This document shows positions 1 through 9,132 of a DNA stretch of 64,000 nt, piece by piece (position 1 is the stretch's first letter; each line of letters opens with the position of its first letter). Source of the DNA: Cyanophora paradoxa. Taxonomy: Eukaryota; Glaucocystophyceae; Cyanophorales; Cyanophoraceae. The notes below the pieces were generated by a model. It did no database searches. It had not been told where the DNA came from and was given only the letters and a program-made list of their open reading frames with translations. The DNA is taken from NCBI GenBank assembly GCA_004431415.1, contig QPMI01000643.1, forward strand, positions 62,001-126,000, in the 5' to 3' direction. A program made the position numbers and the translations under genes.

Positions 1-24
1 AATTACTACCCTGACGACATCCCA

Positions 25-1029
25 ATGACAGCAACATTACCACCTATACCATCTCTTCCAGCCGATCCAATTAATTATGTAGACAAAGATGCGACCCTTC
101 AAATTAACGTAACTGATGTTAGCGCTTTTGATGGATCAAGACCAAAGTTAATATTTAGCCGAGAACGACTCTTACCTGATGATTTAGTTGGAGATCGAGA
201 CGATTACAAGCAATGTGAGATAGGGTGGAAAAAAACGAACTATAATGATGTTGATAAGCAAGGTGTTTTAGAAATAAATCAGAGAGCAGCAGCAAAAAAC
301 ATTCACAACGAAAATATATCACGAGTGGTCACAGAGGATTATTTAGAAAATAAGAATTACATAGATGGAACCGAATTAACTACTATACTCAATGATTATG
401 TAACAGAAACTGAATATGCCACAACACTGGCAGCAGCATTAATACCCTATGTGACAGAGACTGAGCTTGATGCTGAACTTGCTAAATATTTACCATTGAC
501 AGGTGGCACCATTACAGGTGATCTTACAGTCAATAGAGAACTGGAGGTAAAGGATAAGATTGTTATAGGGAACAATGAGATTTCAAGAGCCCCTTTAAAC
601 TTCTTAAATTTCGATGTTGGGGGTTTGTCTCATTGCCTTCTAAGATTTAATGCGAGTTTGGATGATGCTTGGGAAAATAATGTACTGGTCTATGAGCTTG
701 TTAATAAAGCAAATGCTAATGTTATTCAAAAACTGATACAGTCAGGAAGTGTAGTATTCAAGAGTTCAGGAGGTCCTAATAACAAACCCTTCTATGATGT
801 AGCAGACACAAATAGCTTCTCTACTTTCCGTTATTCCTTCTTTTCTACAAATTCAGCAGGCTTTGAAACCATTGATTTTAGTGGAGGGATAACCGTCGCA
901 TTTGTGATTAAGTTAAGAAGCGCTGAACCGCTTGAACCTATTTTACAGTTTGATGGGTCTTCTACACTTGGTAGTAATGGGCAAATTTGGAGTATTTCGA
1001 AAGGTCAATGGGTGATGGTTTCGTTTTGA
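25..1029 (+). CDS. Fibre-like protein, N-terminal part (frameshifted from main ORF)
   Basis: This is the N-terminal 334-residue part of a modular fibre protein. The frame stays open to the window edge upstream of the first ATG (base 25), so the true start may lie outside. Residues 1-150 are a unique attachment-like region. Around residue 155 comes YLPLTGGTITGDL, the repeat typical of phage tail fibres. A LamG/concanavalin-like beta domain then begins near residue 190. The frame stops at 1029 in the middle of that domain, which continues without loss in the next frame from about base 1000. I read this as one gene with a single small frameshift, either real decay or a sequencing indel. The role, virion surface adhesion, is inferred from the fibre motifs. 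Confidence 0.7.
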   Translation: MTATLPPIPSLPADPINYVDKDATLQINVTDVSAFDGSRPKLIFSRERLLPDDLVGDRDDYKQCEIGWKKTNYNDVDKQGVLEINQRAAAKNIHNENISRVVTEDYLENKNYIDGTELTTILNDYVTETEYATTLAAALIPYVTETELDAELAKYLPLTGGTITGDLTVNRELEVKDKIVIGNNEISRAPLNFLNFDVGGLSHCLLRFNASLDDAWENNVLVYELVNKANANVIQKLIQSGSVVFKSSGGPNNKPFYDVADTNSFSTFRYSFFSTNSAGFETIDFSGGITVAFVIKLRSAEPLEPILQFDGSSTLGSNGQIWSISKGQWVMVSF

Positions 1030-4000
1030 ACATCAGCAAATTAGACCAATCTACTTTCAGGGTTCCACTCACAATTGACGAAGTAGATTCTTGGACAATC
1101 TATGACATCACAATCACAAGCACATCCGTAAAAGTGGGCGTTAATGCGAAAGAGAGACAGACCTTTTCGATATCAAATGGTTCTCACCTACCCCGAAATG
1201 ATGTTAAGTATGTATATTTGGGAAGTCAATACTCAAAATTCGACCTGTGCGAATTCTATTGTTTCACAAGAGTCTTAACAGCGGAGGAACTATATAGTTT
1301 ACGATGGTATCTTCATCAATTCTACGGATTTGTGGAAGACCCTTCAAACCCAATACCAAGAGATGATAATAAACTACTCATCAAGACTCAGGAACTACAA
1401 GTAACAGGGATGAACTTAGCAACCACCGATGGTGTAGCAGCATTATTGACAGATCGCACAACATCAAATGTTGTAAAAGGATGGTTAAATGAATACACCA
1501 CTTCAAATGTTGTGAGGGGTTGGATAGCAGATTCAGAAGCGTTGTTAGACAACTACTTACCATTAACAGGTGGAACTATCACAGGAAATCTTAACGTGAG
1601 CAATCAAGGAAACACTGACAGCAAACTAAAAATTTATGAGAACACTTTTAAATTGGATTATTTGGATGTCTCAACATTTGATGTCCTTTCAGTTCTTAAT
1701 GTTTTAATTTGGATTAATGCGAAAGATCACGCTCACTGGAAAGATGGCTCAGTAGTTTCTAACCTGATTAACAAAGCAACATTTAACGACATTGATAATA
1801 ACCCTGAGACGCCCAATTTTGTCAATGGGATTCTTAATGTTGCTGGGAACACCACACAAATCAGAACAAGTGGTGGTCGAAATAACAAACCTTATTATAA
1901 TTCGTATCCTACAATAAACTACCTCTTTTCAACTTCTGTTTCTTATCAGGGGTATGATGCTGAAATGTTCATGAGCCAAACTTCACAGCAACGTTTAACT
2001 GTGTTTTTTGTAGCGAGATTCACGAATACAGTTCCTCCCATTGTAGAGAATGTTTTATCTTTGAGTTATGGTAGCACAAATTGGAGCATCAACAAATGGA
2101 ACAATGGTTCAACTTGTTATATTCAGGTTTCAAATGGGGTTGGAGCAGCAGGATTAGGTGAAAGCACTTCACCAAGCAACGCAAAAGCAGAAATTACATA
2201 CTCCGAAATGACGACATGGACACTCTACGAAGTAACAGTCTCTCCTACCACTGTTACATTTGGGGTGAATGGTAGCAATAGAAGTGTTTCAAATGTGACT
2301 AACATGTTCCCCAATAACCTTGTTACTGAACTTCGCATAGGTTCTTCCACCTCCAAACAGGATTTATCAGAGCTTATTGTGATTATTAAACCAACAACAG
2401 AAATCGTCAAAAATAACGTGCGAAGTTATCTCCTTCAAAAATACGGTTATCCTGAGCCATTAGACAATCCTTTCGCCAGTGACCCTAACAAACTTCTTCT
2501 ACAAACAAACAGCCTGAGAGTTACAGGAAGTCTTATAGCCAACAACCTCCAATATACAGCACCAGCACCAGGAGGTGGTTTTATTATCAAAGATTTCCAA
2601 ACAAGTTCAAGCCTTCAAGAGGCAGAAATAACTGCCATCAATGCCCAGATTACACAGATACAAGAAAGCATAGACAGTATCAATACCAATATAGAACCTT
2701 TAACCACTTCCAATGTAGTTCAGGAATGGGTAGCTCCACTGACTGCTTCCAATGTAGTTCAGGAGTGGATAGCCCCCCTGACTGCTTCTAATGTAGTTCA
2801 ATATTGGATAGCTCCCCTGACTGCTTCTAATGTAGTTCAAGAGTGGATAGCCCCATTGACTGCTTCCAATGTAGTTCAAGAGTGGATAGCCCCCCTGACT
2901 GCTTCTAATGTAGTTCAAGAGTGGATAGCCCCATTGACTGCTTCAAATGTAGTTCAGGAATGGATAGCCCCATTGACTGCTTCCAATGTAGTTCAAGAGT
3001 GGATAGCCCCATTGACTGCTTCCAATACAGTAAAGGAATGGATAGCCCCATTGACTGCTTCCAATGTGATTCAAGGTTGGATAGCTCCCCTGACTGCTTC
3101 TAATGTAGTTCAAGAGTGGATAGCCCCATTGACTGCTTCCTATGTAGTTCAAGAGTGGATAGCTCCCCTGACTGCTTCAAATGTAGTACAGGAGTGGGTA
3201 GCTCCCCTGACTGCTTCGAATGTAGTACAGGAGTGGATAGCTCCCCTAACAGCTTCTAATGTAGTCCAGGAGTGGATAGCTCCCCTGACTGCTTCTAATG
3301 TAGTACAGGAGTGGATAGCTCCCCTGACTGCTTCCAATGTAGTACAGGAGTGGATAGCTCCCCTGACTGCTTCTAATGTAGTTCGAGATTGGATAGCTCC
3401 CCTGACTGCTTCGAATGTAGTACAGGAGTGGATAGCACCATTAACAGCATCTAATGTGGTTCACAATTGGTTGGCTCCACTGACTGCTTCTAATGTAGTT
3501 CAGGGTTGGCTTGCCCCGAAGGCTGATACCATAGCTATAACAGACCACATTTCTTCAAACTATTTACCACTAACAGGTGGAACAATTACAAGAAATTTGA
3601 GTGTCAATGGAAATCTCACCATTGGTACTGGTTCAAATACATTACAAGAGTTAAACAAAGATTACTTTCGGATAACAGCAAGCAATGACCCTGCTTCTAA
3701 TATTCCAAATTGTCTTTTTGCGTGGAAAGCCTTGGGTATTCAAGGTCAATCAGCAAACAATTCAATCCTCTACAACAGGTCACCTTCGAACACATCAATT
3801 CCAGCAGTCACAGTGACAGGAACAAGCGCCATCTTTACATCGAATGCTATAATCAACAATCAGTTCAGTATCTCAACTCCGAGTGGAACCAACTTTTTAG
3901 CAGTTTTTAATGATTCGACAGGTAAAACAGTGGATTGGACAAATGGCTTAACGTATTTCTTTGTGGGGAGATGTCACGAAACATTTGCTACCACAGATAC

Positions 4001-7000
4001 TCATTTACGTATCTTCAAACAAACTACACCAAATAGACAAATGTATTACGGCACAAGGACGGGAACAAGCATTGGAGTAAATACTATGTGGATAAATAAT
4101 TCTGTTATACCAACATCCAGTCTCCCTCTAATCAGCAATATCCCCTCTTTGGTAAATCAATGGTATTACGCAGACCAAACAATTACATCAAACTCCTTAA
4201 CAGCAGGGCTTAATGGAATTGATGTTGGAACTGTGACAACAGAAAGTAGCTATCTACCAGATTTATTGGTAAATCATTTTGGGTTAGGGACAATTGGTGG
4301 TGGGGCAATGAGTGAGTTGCTTGTCTTCAATAGAGCATTGACAATAGCAGAAAAACAAGAAGTAAGATATTACATCCAAATGATGTATGGATTTCAAATC
4401 ACTCAACCTTTGACTATTTACAGAGAGTTGAAGATTACATCACCCGGCACAGTAATAGACAATCTCAGAGTTACAAGCAATGCTAATCTTCCACATCATC
4501 CAACATCAAATGTAGTTCAAGATTGGATTGCTCCATTAACAGCATCGAATGTAGTTCAAGGTTGGATAGCTCCATTTACAGCATCGAATGTGGTTCAAAA
4601 TTGGATAGCACCATTAACAGCATCGAATGTTGTTCAAGGATGGATAGCTCCATTAACAGCATCAAATGTCGTCCAAAATTGGATAGCTCCATTCACGGCA
4701 TCCAATGTGGTCCAAAATTGGATAGCTCCATTAACGACATCAAATGTAGTTCAAGGATGGATAAGCCCTTTGGTGACTTCAAACATTACACAAGGTTGGT
4801 TGAGTGACTATTTGCCCAAATCAGGAGGGACTATCACATCCAATCTTTCTGTTTCGGGCAGCCTTTACACAAATAACATAAGAAGTGGTAGCCAATCCAT
4901 AGACTTGGTTCTAATCCAAAACTTGATACCTCCCCTGGAACGCCTTTCAGCATACACAAATCCACTGTCTACACCAAACTGTGTATTCCACTGGTATCCT
5001 TTAAATGAGCCATCAGGCACAGCAATACCAGAACTTACCAATAGGGCATCTGGGCAACCCAATGCTTTGCCTTCTTGGCTTAAAGTGTCAACTGGGGCCT
5101 TCGTGCTGAGTGCCTCTTTAATCAATGGGAATAAACTATTTGGGGTTACAGGGGTAACAACCTATTTGGCGCAACCAAGTCCCTACATAGCAAACCCATT
5201 CAGCAATGGGATGACAATGTTCTCTGTGAGAAGGAACTATTCAACCTCTGCCAGTCCTTCAGCTCATCTAACCATTTACAGTGACCCTACATCAAGTAGA
5301 AATATAAGATTCGGAACCACAGGAGAAACATCTATTGGAATAACGAGTTATCAAACAAATGGAGTGTATCAAGCAACTTCCACAGCATCCACAGCCACGA
5401 GCTTTTACAACAATTGGACTTTGTTTGACTATCATGTCACTTCAACCGTAACCACAGTAGGCATCAATAGTGTTGATTTATCCCCCACATTATCTGGCAA
5501 CTACAATTTAAGTGAAGTGGCAAATCTCACAATCCAAAAGATTGGGATAGAAAGCTTCCAAGGACAAATGGCAGAAATAATCATTTACAATCGGGCTCTA
5601 TCAGCTGATGAGAAGGGCTTTATCCGCTACTATCTATCACAAAAGTATGGTCTGAGCAACCCAATTCCCCAAATCAGCCCAGCCTACTCCTCAAATGAGT
5701 TCCTACAGGTGTCCACCCCCAATCTTATACTTAATAAGCTGACTGTGAATAGCAATGTAGCCTTGCCAAATATCCCCACATCAAACATTGTTCAAAACTG
5801 GCTTCAACCTTACACCACTTCAAATGTCGTTCAAGCATTTATAGCTGAAAACATTAATCCACAACTTGTTACTTCAAATGTTACAAGGGACTGGCTCAGC
5901 AGCTATCTGCCCCGAACGGGAGGTACAATAACATCAAACCTTGTAGTTTCAAGCAACCTTTACACTCCTTCAATCATAAATGGTGACCAGTCCATCAAGT
6001 TCTATCCAATTTCTACATCGCCACCAATCGACCAGCTCCTTTCATATACTAATCCACTTTTCACATCCAATTGTGTGTTCCACTGGTACCCAAATTCAAC
6101 TGATGTCAATGGCTCGTTGTTAGAAACAATGGTCAACAGAGCAGAAGGGCTCCCACTTGCCTTACCAAACATGAGCCCTGGGTTCACTTTATCCAAGAAC
6201 TCAATAAGCAGTGGGACAGCATTGAATGGAAATAAATACATGGTCAGCACAAGTAGTTCTTCTGGATATCGGCATCAGTACACCACAGCATTATCAAACA
6301 TTTTTGCCAGTGGCATGACTGTATTTTCAGTGAGAAAGCACACTGCCACAGGTAACCAATCACATTTTGTGGTTACCAATGATGACACAAGTGACCCTAC
6401 ATACGGGAGATATATCACACTGGGAGCAGTTAATGGAAATTCCCTTGGTATTATCACTTCCACATTAACACAAGTCTCAACAACAAGCTTCTTGAATTCT
6501 TGGGGGTTGTTCGACTTTCAATTAACCCCTACAACACTAACTATGGGGTTGAATGGCGCAGATGTATCTCCCTCAATTACTGGAAGCTTCCTGTGGTCAA
6601 ACACGCCAACCATAAAAATAAAGGAACTCTCATTCACTTCCTATGTAGGAGAGATAGCCGAAGTTGTAATTTTTAATCGGGCTTTATCTCCAACTGAAAA
6701 GAGTTTCATGAGATATTACTTTAAGCTCAAATTTGGGCTTGACTTTCCATACACGTATCCCGAAGCATATACTCAGCTCTCAGCAAATCTTTTGGTAGAC
6801 AAGCTCAGTGTGAACACCAACATTTATGCGAGGTCTTTCTATGAGGTGGCCACTGGTACTACAAATAGTCTAAGTAAAATCCCGACATGGAATGAAATCA
6901 GGCAAAGCTTTCTATCTGGGACTTTCCAGATGAGTATAGGACCCCTCAATGCCAATAGCCGTGGAGAAGCCACTTATATCTTAAATTGGAACCCAGCATT

Positions 7001-7199
7001 CAACACAAAACCTCCTGTCATTACTTTAATAATGGAGGGAGCCCCTGTGACATCTCAAGCGCTTGACTATAAACTGGGATTATCGAATTCAAGTTCAACC
7101 ATGTCCACAGTGTATGTTACCTTGCTTACTGGTGCGACTGCTACAGCAAATACGACATATACATTTACAATTCACTGGACAGCATATGGAATTCCGTGA
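987..7199 (+). CDS. Giant modular viral fibre protein with lectin-like domains
   Basis: The 2,070-residue main part of the fibre gene has a regular architecture: a block of SNVVQxW repeats, a YLPxxGGTITxNLxV fibre motif, then a LamG/concanavalin-like domain ending in an (R/L)(Y/W)Y(L/F)xxx(Y/F)G segment. GGTIT motifs fall near 1555, 3564, 4815 and 5905. Lectin-like domains lie at about 1670-2450, 3690-4390, 4930-5650 and 6030-6740, plus the split one shared with the upstream frame. Two arrays of a 13-residue repeat (21 and 8 copies) separate the modules. The C-terminal 130 residues are unique and end just before base 7199, like a fibre knob. The first ATG of this frame (987) lies in the frameshifted module, so it is probably not a real start. 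A host-recognition fibre is the best guess; no enzymatic motif is seen. Confidence 0.8.
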   Translation: MEYFERSMGDGFVLNISKLDQSTFRVPLTIDEVDSWTIYDITITSTSVKVGVNAKERQTFSISNGSHLPRNDVKYVYLGSQYSKFDLCEFYCFTRVLTAEELYSLRWYLHQFYGFVEDPSNPIPRDDNKLLIKTQELQVTGMNLATTDGVAALLTDRTTSNVVKGWLNEYTTSNVVRGWIADSEALLDNYLPLTGGTITGNLNVSNQGNTDSKLKIYENTFKLDYLDVSTFDVLSVLNVLIWINAKDHAHWKDGSVVSNLINKATFNDIDNNPETPNFVNGILNVAGNTTQIRTSGGRNNKPYYNSYPTINYLFSTSVSYQGYDAEMFMSQTSQQRLTVFFVARFTNTVPPIVENVLSLSYGSTNWSINKWNNGSTCYIQVSNGVGAAGLGESTSPSNAKAEITYSEMTTWTLYEVTVSPTTVTFGVNGSNRSVSNVTNMFPNNLVTELRIGSSTSKQDLSELIVIIKPTTEIVKNNVRSYLLQKYGYPEPLDNPFASDPNKLLLQTNSLRVTGSLIANNLQYTAPAPGGGFIIKDFQTSSSLQEAEITAINAQITQIQESIDSINTNIEPLTTSNVVQEWVAPLTASNVVQEWIAPLTASNVVQYWIAPLTASNVVQEWIAPLTASNVVQEWIAPLTASNVVQEWIAPLTASNVVQEWIAPLTASNVVQEWIAPLTASNTVKEWIAPLTASNVIQGWIAPLTASNVVQEWIAPLTASYVVQEWIAPLTASNVVQEWVAPLTASNVVQEWIAPLTASNVVQEWIAPLTASNVVQEWIAPLTASNVVQEWIAPLTASNVVRDWIAPLTASNVVQEWIAPLTASNVVHNWLAPLTASNVVQGWLAPKADTIAITDHISSNYLPLTGGTITRNLSVNGNLTIGTGSNTLQELNKDYFRITASNDPASNIPNCLFAWKALGIQGQSANNSILYNRSPSNTSIPAVTVTGTSAIFTSNAIINNQFSISTPSGTNFLAVFNDSTGKTVDWTNGLTYFFVGRCHETFATTDTHLRIFKQTTPNRQMYYGTRTGTSIGVNTMWINNSVIPTSSLPLISNIPSLVNQWYYADQTITSNSLTAGLNGIDVGTVTTESSYLPDLLVNHFGLGTIGGGAMSELLVFNRALTIAEKQEVRYYIQMMYGFQITQPLTIYRELKITSPGTVIDNLRVTSNANLPHHPTSNVVQDWIAPLTASNVVQGWIAPFTASNVVQNWIAPLTASNVVQGWIAPLTASNVVQNWIAPFTASNVVQNWIAPLTTSNVVQGWISPLVTSNITQGWLSDYLPKSGGTITSNLSVSGSLYTNNIRSGSQSIDLVLIQNLIPPLERLSAYTNPLSTPNCVFHWYPLNEPSGTAIPELTNRASGQPNALPSWLKVSTGAFVLSASLINGNKLFGVTGVTTYLAQPSPYIANPFSNGMTMFSVRRNYSTSASPSAHLTIYSDPTSSRNIRFGTTGETSIGITSYQTNGVYQATSTASTATSFYNNWTLFDYHVTSTVTTVGINSVDLSPTLSGNYNLSEVANLTIQKIGIESFQGQMAEIIIYNRALSADEKGFIRYYLSQKYGLSNPIPQISPAYSSNEFLQVSTPNLILNKLTVNSNVALPNIPTSNIVQNWLQPYTTSNVVQAFIAENINPQLVTSNVTRDWLSSYLPRTGGTITSNLVVSSNLYTPSIINGDQSIKFYPISTSPPIDQLLSYTNPLFTSNCVFHWYPNSTDVNGSLLETMVNRAEGLPLALPNMSPGFTLSKNSISSGTALNGNKYMVSTSSSSGYRHQYTTALSNIFASGMTVFSVRKHTATGNQSHFVVTNDDTSDPTYGRYITLGAVNGNSLGIITSTLTQVSTTSFLNSWGLFDFQLTPTTLTMGLNGADVSPSITGSFLWSNTPTIKIKELSFTSYVGEIAEVVIFNRALSPTEKSFMRYYFKLKFGLDFPYTYPEAYTQLSANLLVDKLSVNTNIYARSFYEVATGTTNSLSKIPTWNEIRQSFLSGTFQMSIGPLNANSRGEATYILNWNPAFNTKPPVITLIMEGAPVTSQALDYKLGLSNSSSTMSTVYVTLLTGATATANTTYTFTIHWTAYGIP
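2698..3520 (+). repeat. 21 tandem 39-bp repeats in the fibre gene
   Basis: These encode 21 copies of a 13-residue unit with consensus PLTASNVVQEWIA. Variation is mainly at the EW position (QY, KE, QG, RD, HN). Phase is kept at 39 bp throughout, so copy-number change would not break the frame. The spaced Val and Trp residues suggest a fibrous shaft. Confidence 0.95.
4498..4810 (+). repeat. Second array of 39-bp fibre repeats, 8 copies
   Basis: Eight further copies of the 13-residue SNVVQxWIAP(L/F)T unit precede the next GGTIT motif. They are more diverged from the first array than from each other (QNW and QGW alternate), so the two arrays probably expanded separately. Confidence 0.9.
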
Positions 7200-7238
7200 T
7201 AATGCTTTATTTTTCTATCCTTCTTAATAAAAGAGGTA

Positions 7239-8083
7239 ATGGGCGAATATAATCGAGTCCAATTACCAGTTTACGCATTGGGGAGTCCAGCAATTCATTT
7301 TAGACAACACGAAGTGTCTGATGAAATTCGTGGACTTGAATCCACAGAACGAGCCAATTCTGGTAATGCTTTTGATAAAAACAGCATGATTCGTGTAAAA
7401 GAACTACGCGCGGATAAAAATTCGGGTGTGGTAAAAACAACTCAGCTCCTTGTAACGAATGCGAATTTTCAATCAGCAAATGGACAACCTGATGCGTACG
7501 GTGTAGATATCAAAGCATTTGAATTTGACAATACAAGGCTGCTGCTGTTATAAGATCAGGAGGAGCAATAATTGGTGGTGGCTGTAGAGTATCGGGAATG
7601 CTTGGCTCTTCTGCTGCCTTTAATGATTTTCCGGACACTTTACCTGAACATGCTGATAATCCCCAAAGAATTCGCATGTTTCTTCCATGCGGGGATTCCC
7701 CGTATGCTTTTGGTATCATTAGAGCTAATGTAAATACGCAAAATGCCACACAACCCCAAGGTATTGCTGGACCTTGGAAATTGGCTAATCAGCTTCTACC
7801 AAAGGCAATGTATTCTATGTGTCGCTCTCAGAATGGAGGATTAGAAGGTTATACTTTCTTTGTTCAAGCAGTAGGCCATGGTGGGCGTGGATGGATCACA
7901 AGAAATCCTGCCACACAACCAAACAGTTTCGATTTTTGGGCATCAGAGGTAGGGGGTTATGATATTTTAATTTTTGGATATCGTAATGATGAAGCAGCAT
8001 GGGCTGTTGCCAACTGTATAAATCCTGATTCGCAGGTCTCGAATTTCTACAATGAACCATTTCCGAATGATCCCATTCCGTAA
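7239..8083 (+). pseudogene. Virion-like paralogue 1 (unknown family, one frameshift)
   Basis: Two frames, 7239-7553 and 7598-8083, together match the next locus along its length. The first carries the shared block with GLESTE, KELR-DKN and VVKTT-LLVTNANF; the second carries MCR, (Y/N)DE and the terminal YNEPFPNDPIP. The break lies near 7545, and translating the third frame there restores the conserved SGG-IIGG segment. Intact, the product would be about 280 residues. I do not recognise the family. The position behind a fibre gene, lack of signal peptide or membrane segment, and tandem duplication suggest a minor virion protein. The start is the ATG 40 bp after the fibre stop. Confidence 0.6.
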
Positions 8084-8102
8084 TTATGTTTCAGTATATT
8101 AA

Positions 8103-8947
8103 ATGGCAGCACCAGCACCACCAGAGCGCATTTTAACAGCGCAACTATCATTAGCTGCTCCAGCTAACCACGTCTTACAGCATGCTATTATTGATAATAT
8201 TGATGGTCTCGAATCCACAGAGATAGCCCCAACTCTGAATACTTTTGGTGACACTCACATGCTAAGACTAAAAGAGTTAAGATGTGACAAAAATAATGGG
8301 GTCGTTAAAACTACTAAACTTCTTGTAACAAATGCGAATTTCAACGCATTTCATGGGGATCCTGACAGCTACAATGATGATAACAAGGTAACCAATTTTG
8401 CCTACGAAGCAAGAAGGGGAGCAATTAAATGTAGGTCAGGAGGTGCCTATATTGGAGATGGTTTAAGGGTTGGTGGAATTATTGGAGCGCCTTTATTAGT
8501 AAATGATCAACCCAATCCAGATGATCTGAATACAAGAATCAGGACATATGTCCGGGAATGAATGAGCCTTACATTATCAAAATCAACACAATCATTATCA
8601 ACCTTCAGACTGCTGTTCTTGATGTTTTAGAGCCTTTGGGAAATCATTATAGATATACTGAGACGTTGCCTGCTGATATTTACGCATTATGTAGAAGAAC
8701 AGATGGAGCAAGACCCCGTATTACTGTCCAAGTAGTCCCAGTAGATAATTTCGGACTTGCTTTCCATTCACTGCCACTTCTTGACACACAAGATGACCAA
8801 TATATTATAAGAGCTACCCAGCAAGGGACTTACACAGTGATAATGTATGCTGAAAGAAATGATGAAATAGCCAGAGGAAATAGATATGGTCAATATCTAA
8901 CCACAAATTTATACAATCCCATTGGAGGAAGTGACCCTTTGCCATAA
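8103..8947 (+). pseudogene. Virion-like paralogue 2 (unknown family, one frameshift)
   Basis: This tandem paralogue starts 20 bp after the previous stop. Frame 8103-8561 holds the conserved N-terminal half (GLESTE, KELR-DKN, VVKTTKLLVTNANF). Frame 8558-8947 holds the C-terminal half (ALCRR, ERNDE, ending NPIGGSDPLP). The shift is next to a 4-bp tandem duplication (AATGAATG, about 8552-8559), a natural slippage site. The ATG there probably does not start a separate gene; the real product would be about 280 residues like its neighbour. Function unknown. Confidence 0.6.
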
Positions 8948-9007
8948 ATGTTGAGGGCGTTGGAAATTCTTTCTAAACCCCTACTGGTGCCAAAAAGACA
9001 TGAATAA

Positions 9008-9052
9008 TACCCTAAGACCTGAAATAAATGCTTACTACCCTAGTACCTGAAA
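9008..9052 (+). repeat. Two near-identical 16-bp direct repeats before the element end
   Basis: ACCCTAAGACCTGAAA and ACCCTAGTACCTGAAA lie 29 bp apart, just inside the boundary palindrome. They could be a subterminal binding site; no function is shown. Confidence 0.5.
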
Positions 9053-9057
9053 CGCGC

Positions 9058-9132
9058 ACACATAGGGATACCCCTGATCCAAGCCTGTAGGCCGAAGGCC
9101 GGAGGGCTTGGATCAGGGGTATCCCTATGTGT
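9058..9132. repeat. Perfect 28-bp-arm palindrome at the right boundary of element A
   Basis: Arms 9058-9085 and 9105-9132 are perfect reverse complements. They begin ACACATA and end CC next to a 19-nt spacer. The spacer itself contains a GGCC stem with a 3-nt loop. The host ORF is open immediately outside (from 9134). Two other palindromes in this window share arm length and end motifs but not arm interior. Confidence 0.9.

Larger units (their letters stand above)
1..9132. mobile_element. Right end of AT-rich virus-like element A
   Basis: The first 9.1 kb is clearly more AT-rich than the DNA that follows and has no introns. It encodes a giant fibre-like protein and two tandem paralogues of unknown, probably virion, function. 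The element ends at a 75-bp perfect inverted repeat (9058-9132), and from 9134 the reading frame of a host fibronectin-type gene runs on at once. The element therefore appears to be inserted in that gene. No integrase, polymerase or capsid gene of this copy lies in the window, so its class is inferred only from the fibre gene and from a related boundary palindrome at the Maverick/Polinton-type element on the other side. Confidence 0.7.

Noticed and set aside
2700-3337. Small minus-strand ORFs across the fibre repeats
   Set aside because: They are translations of the 39-bp repeat in other frames.
9058-9132. Integron attC site
   Set aside because: Only the folded-palindrome principle is similar; the attC core motifs are absent and the context is eukaryotic.
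9058-9132. Purely a Mimivirus-type transcript-end hairpin
   Set aside because: It lies 111 bp after the last viral stop, so this role is possible, but fixed 28-bp arms, the shared ACACATA/CC ends and the exact host junction are not explained by it.
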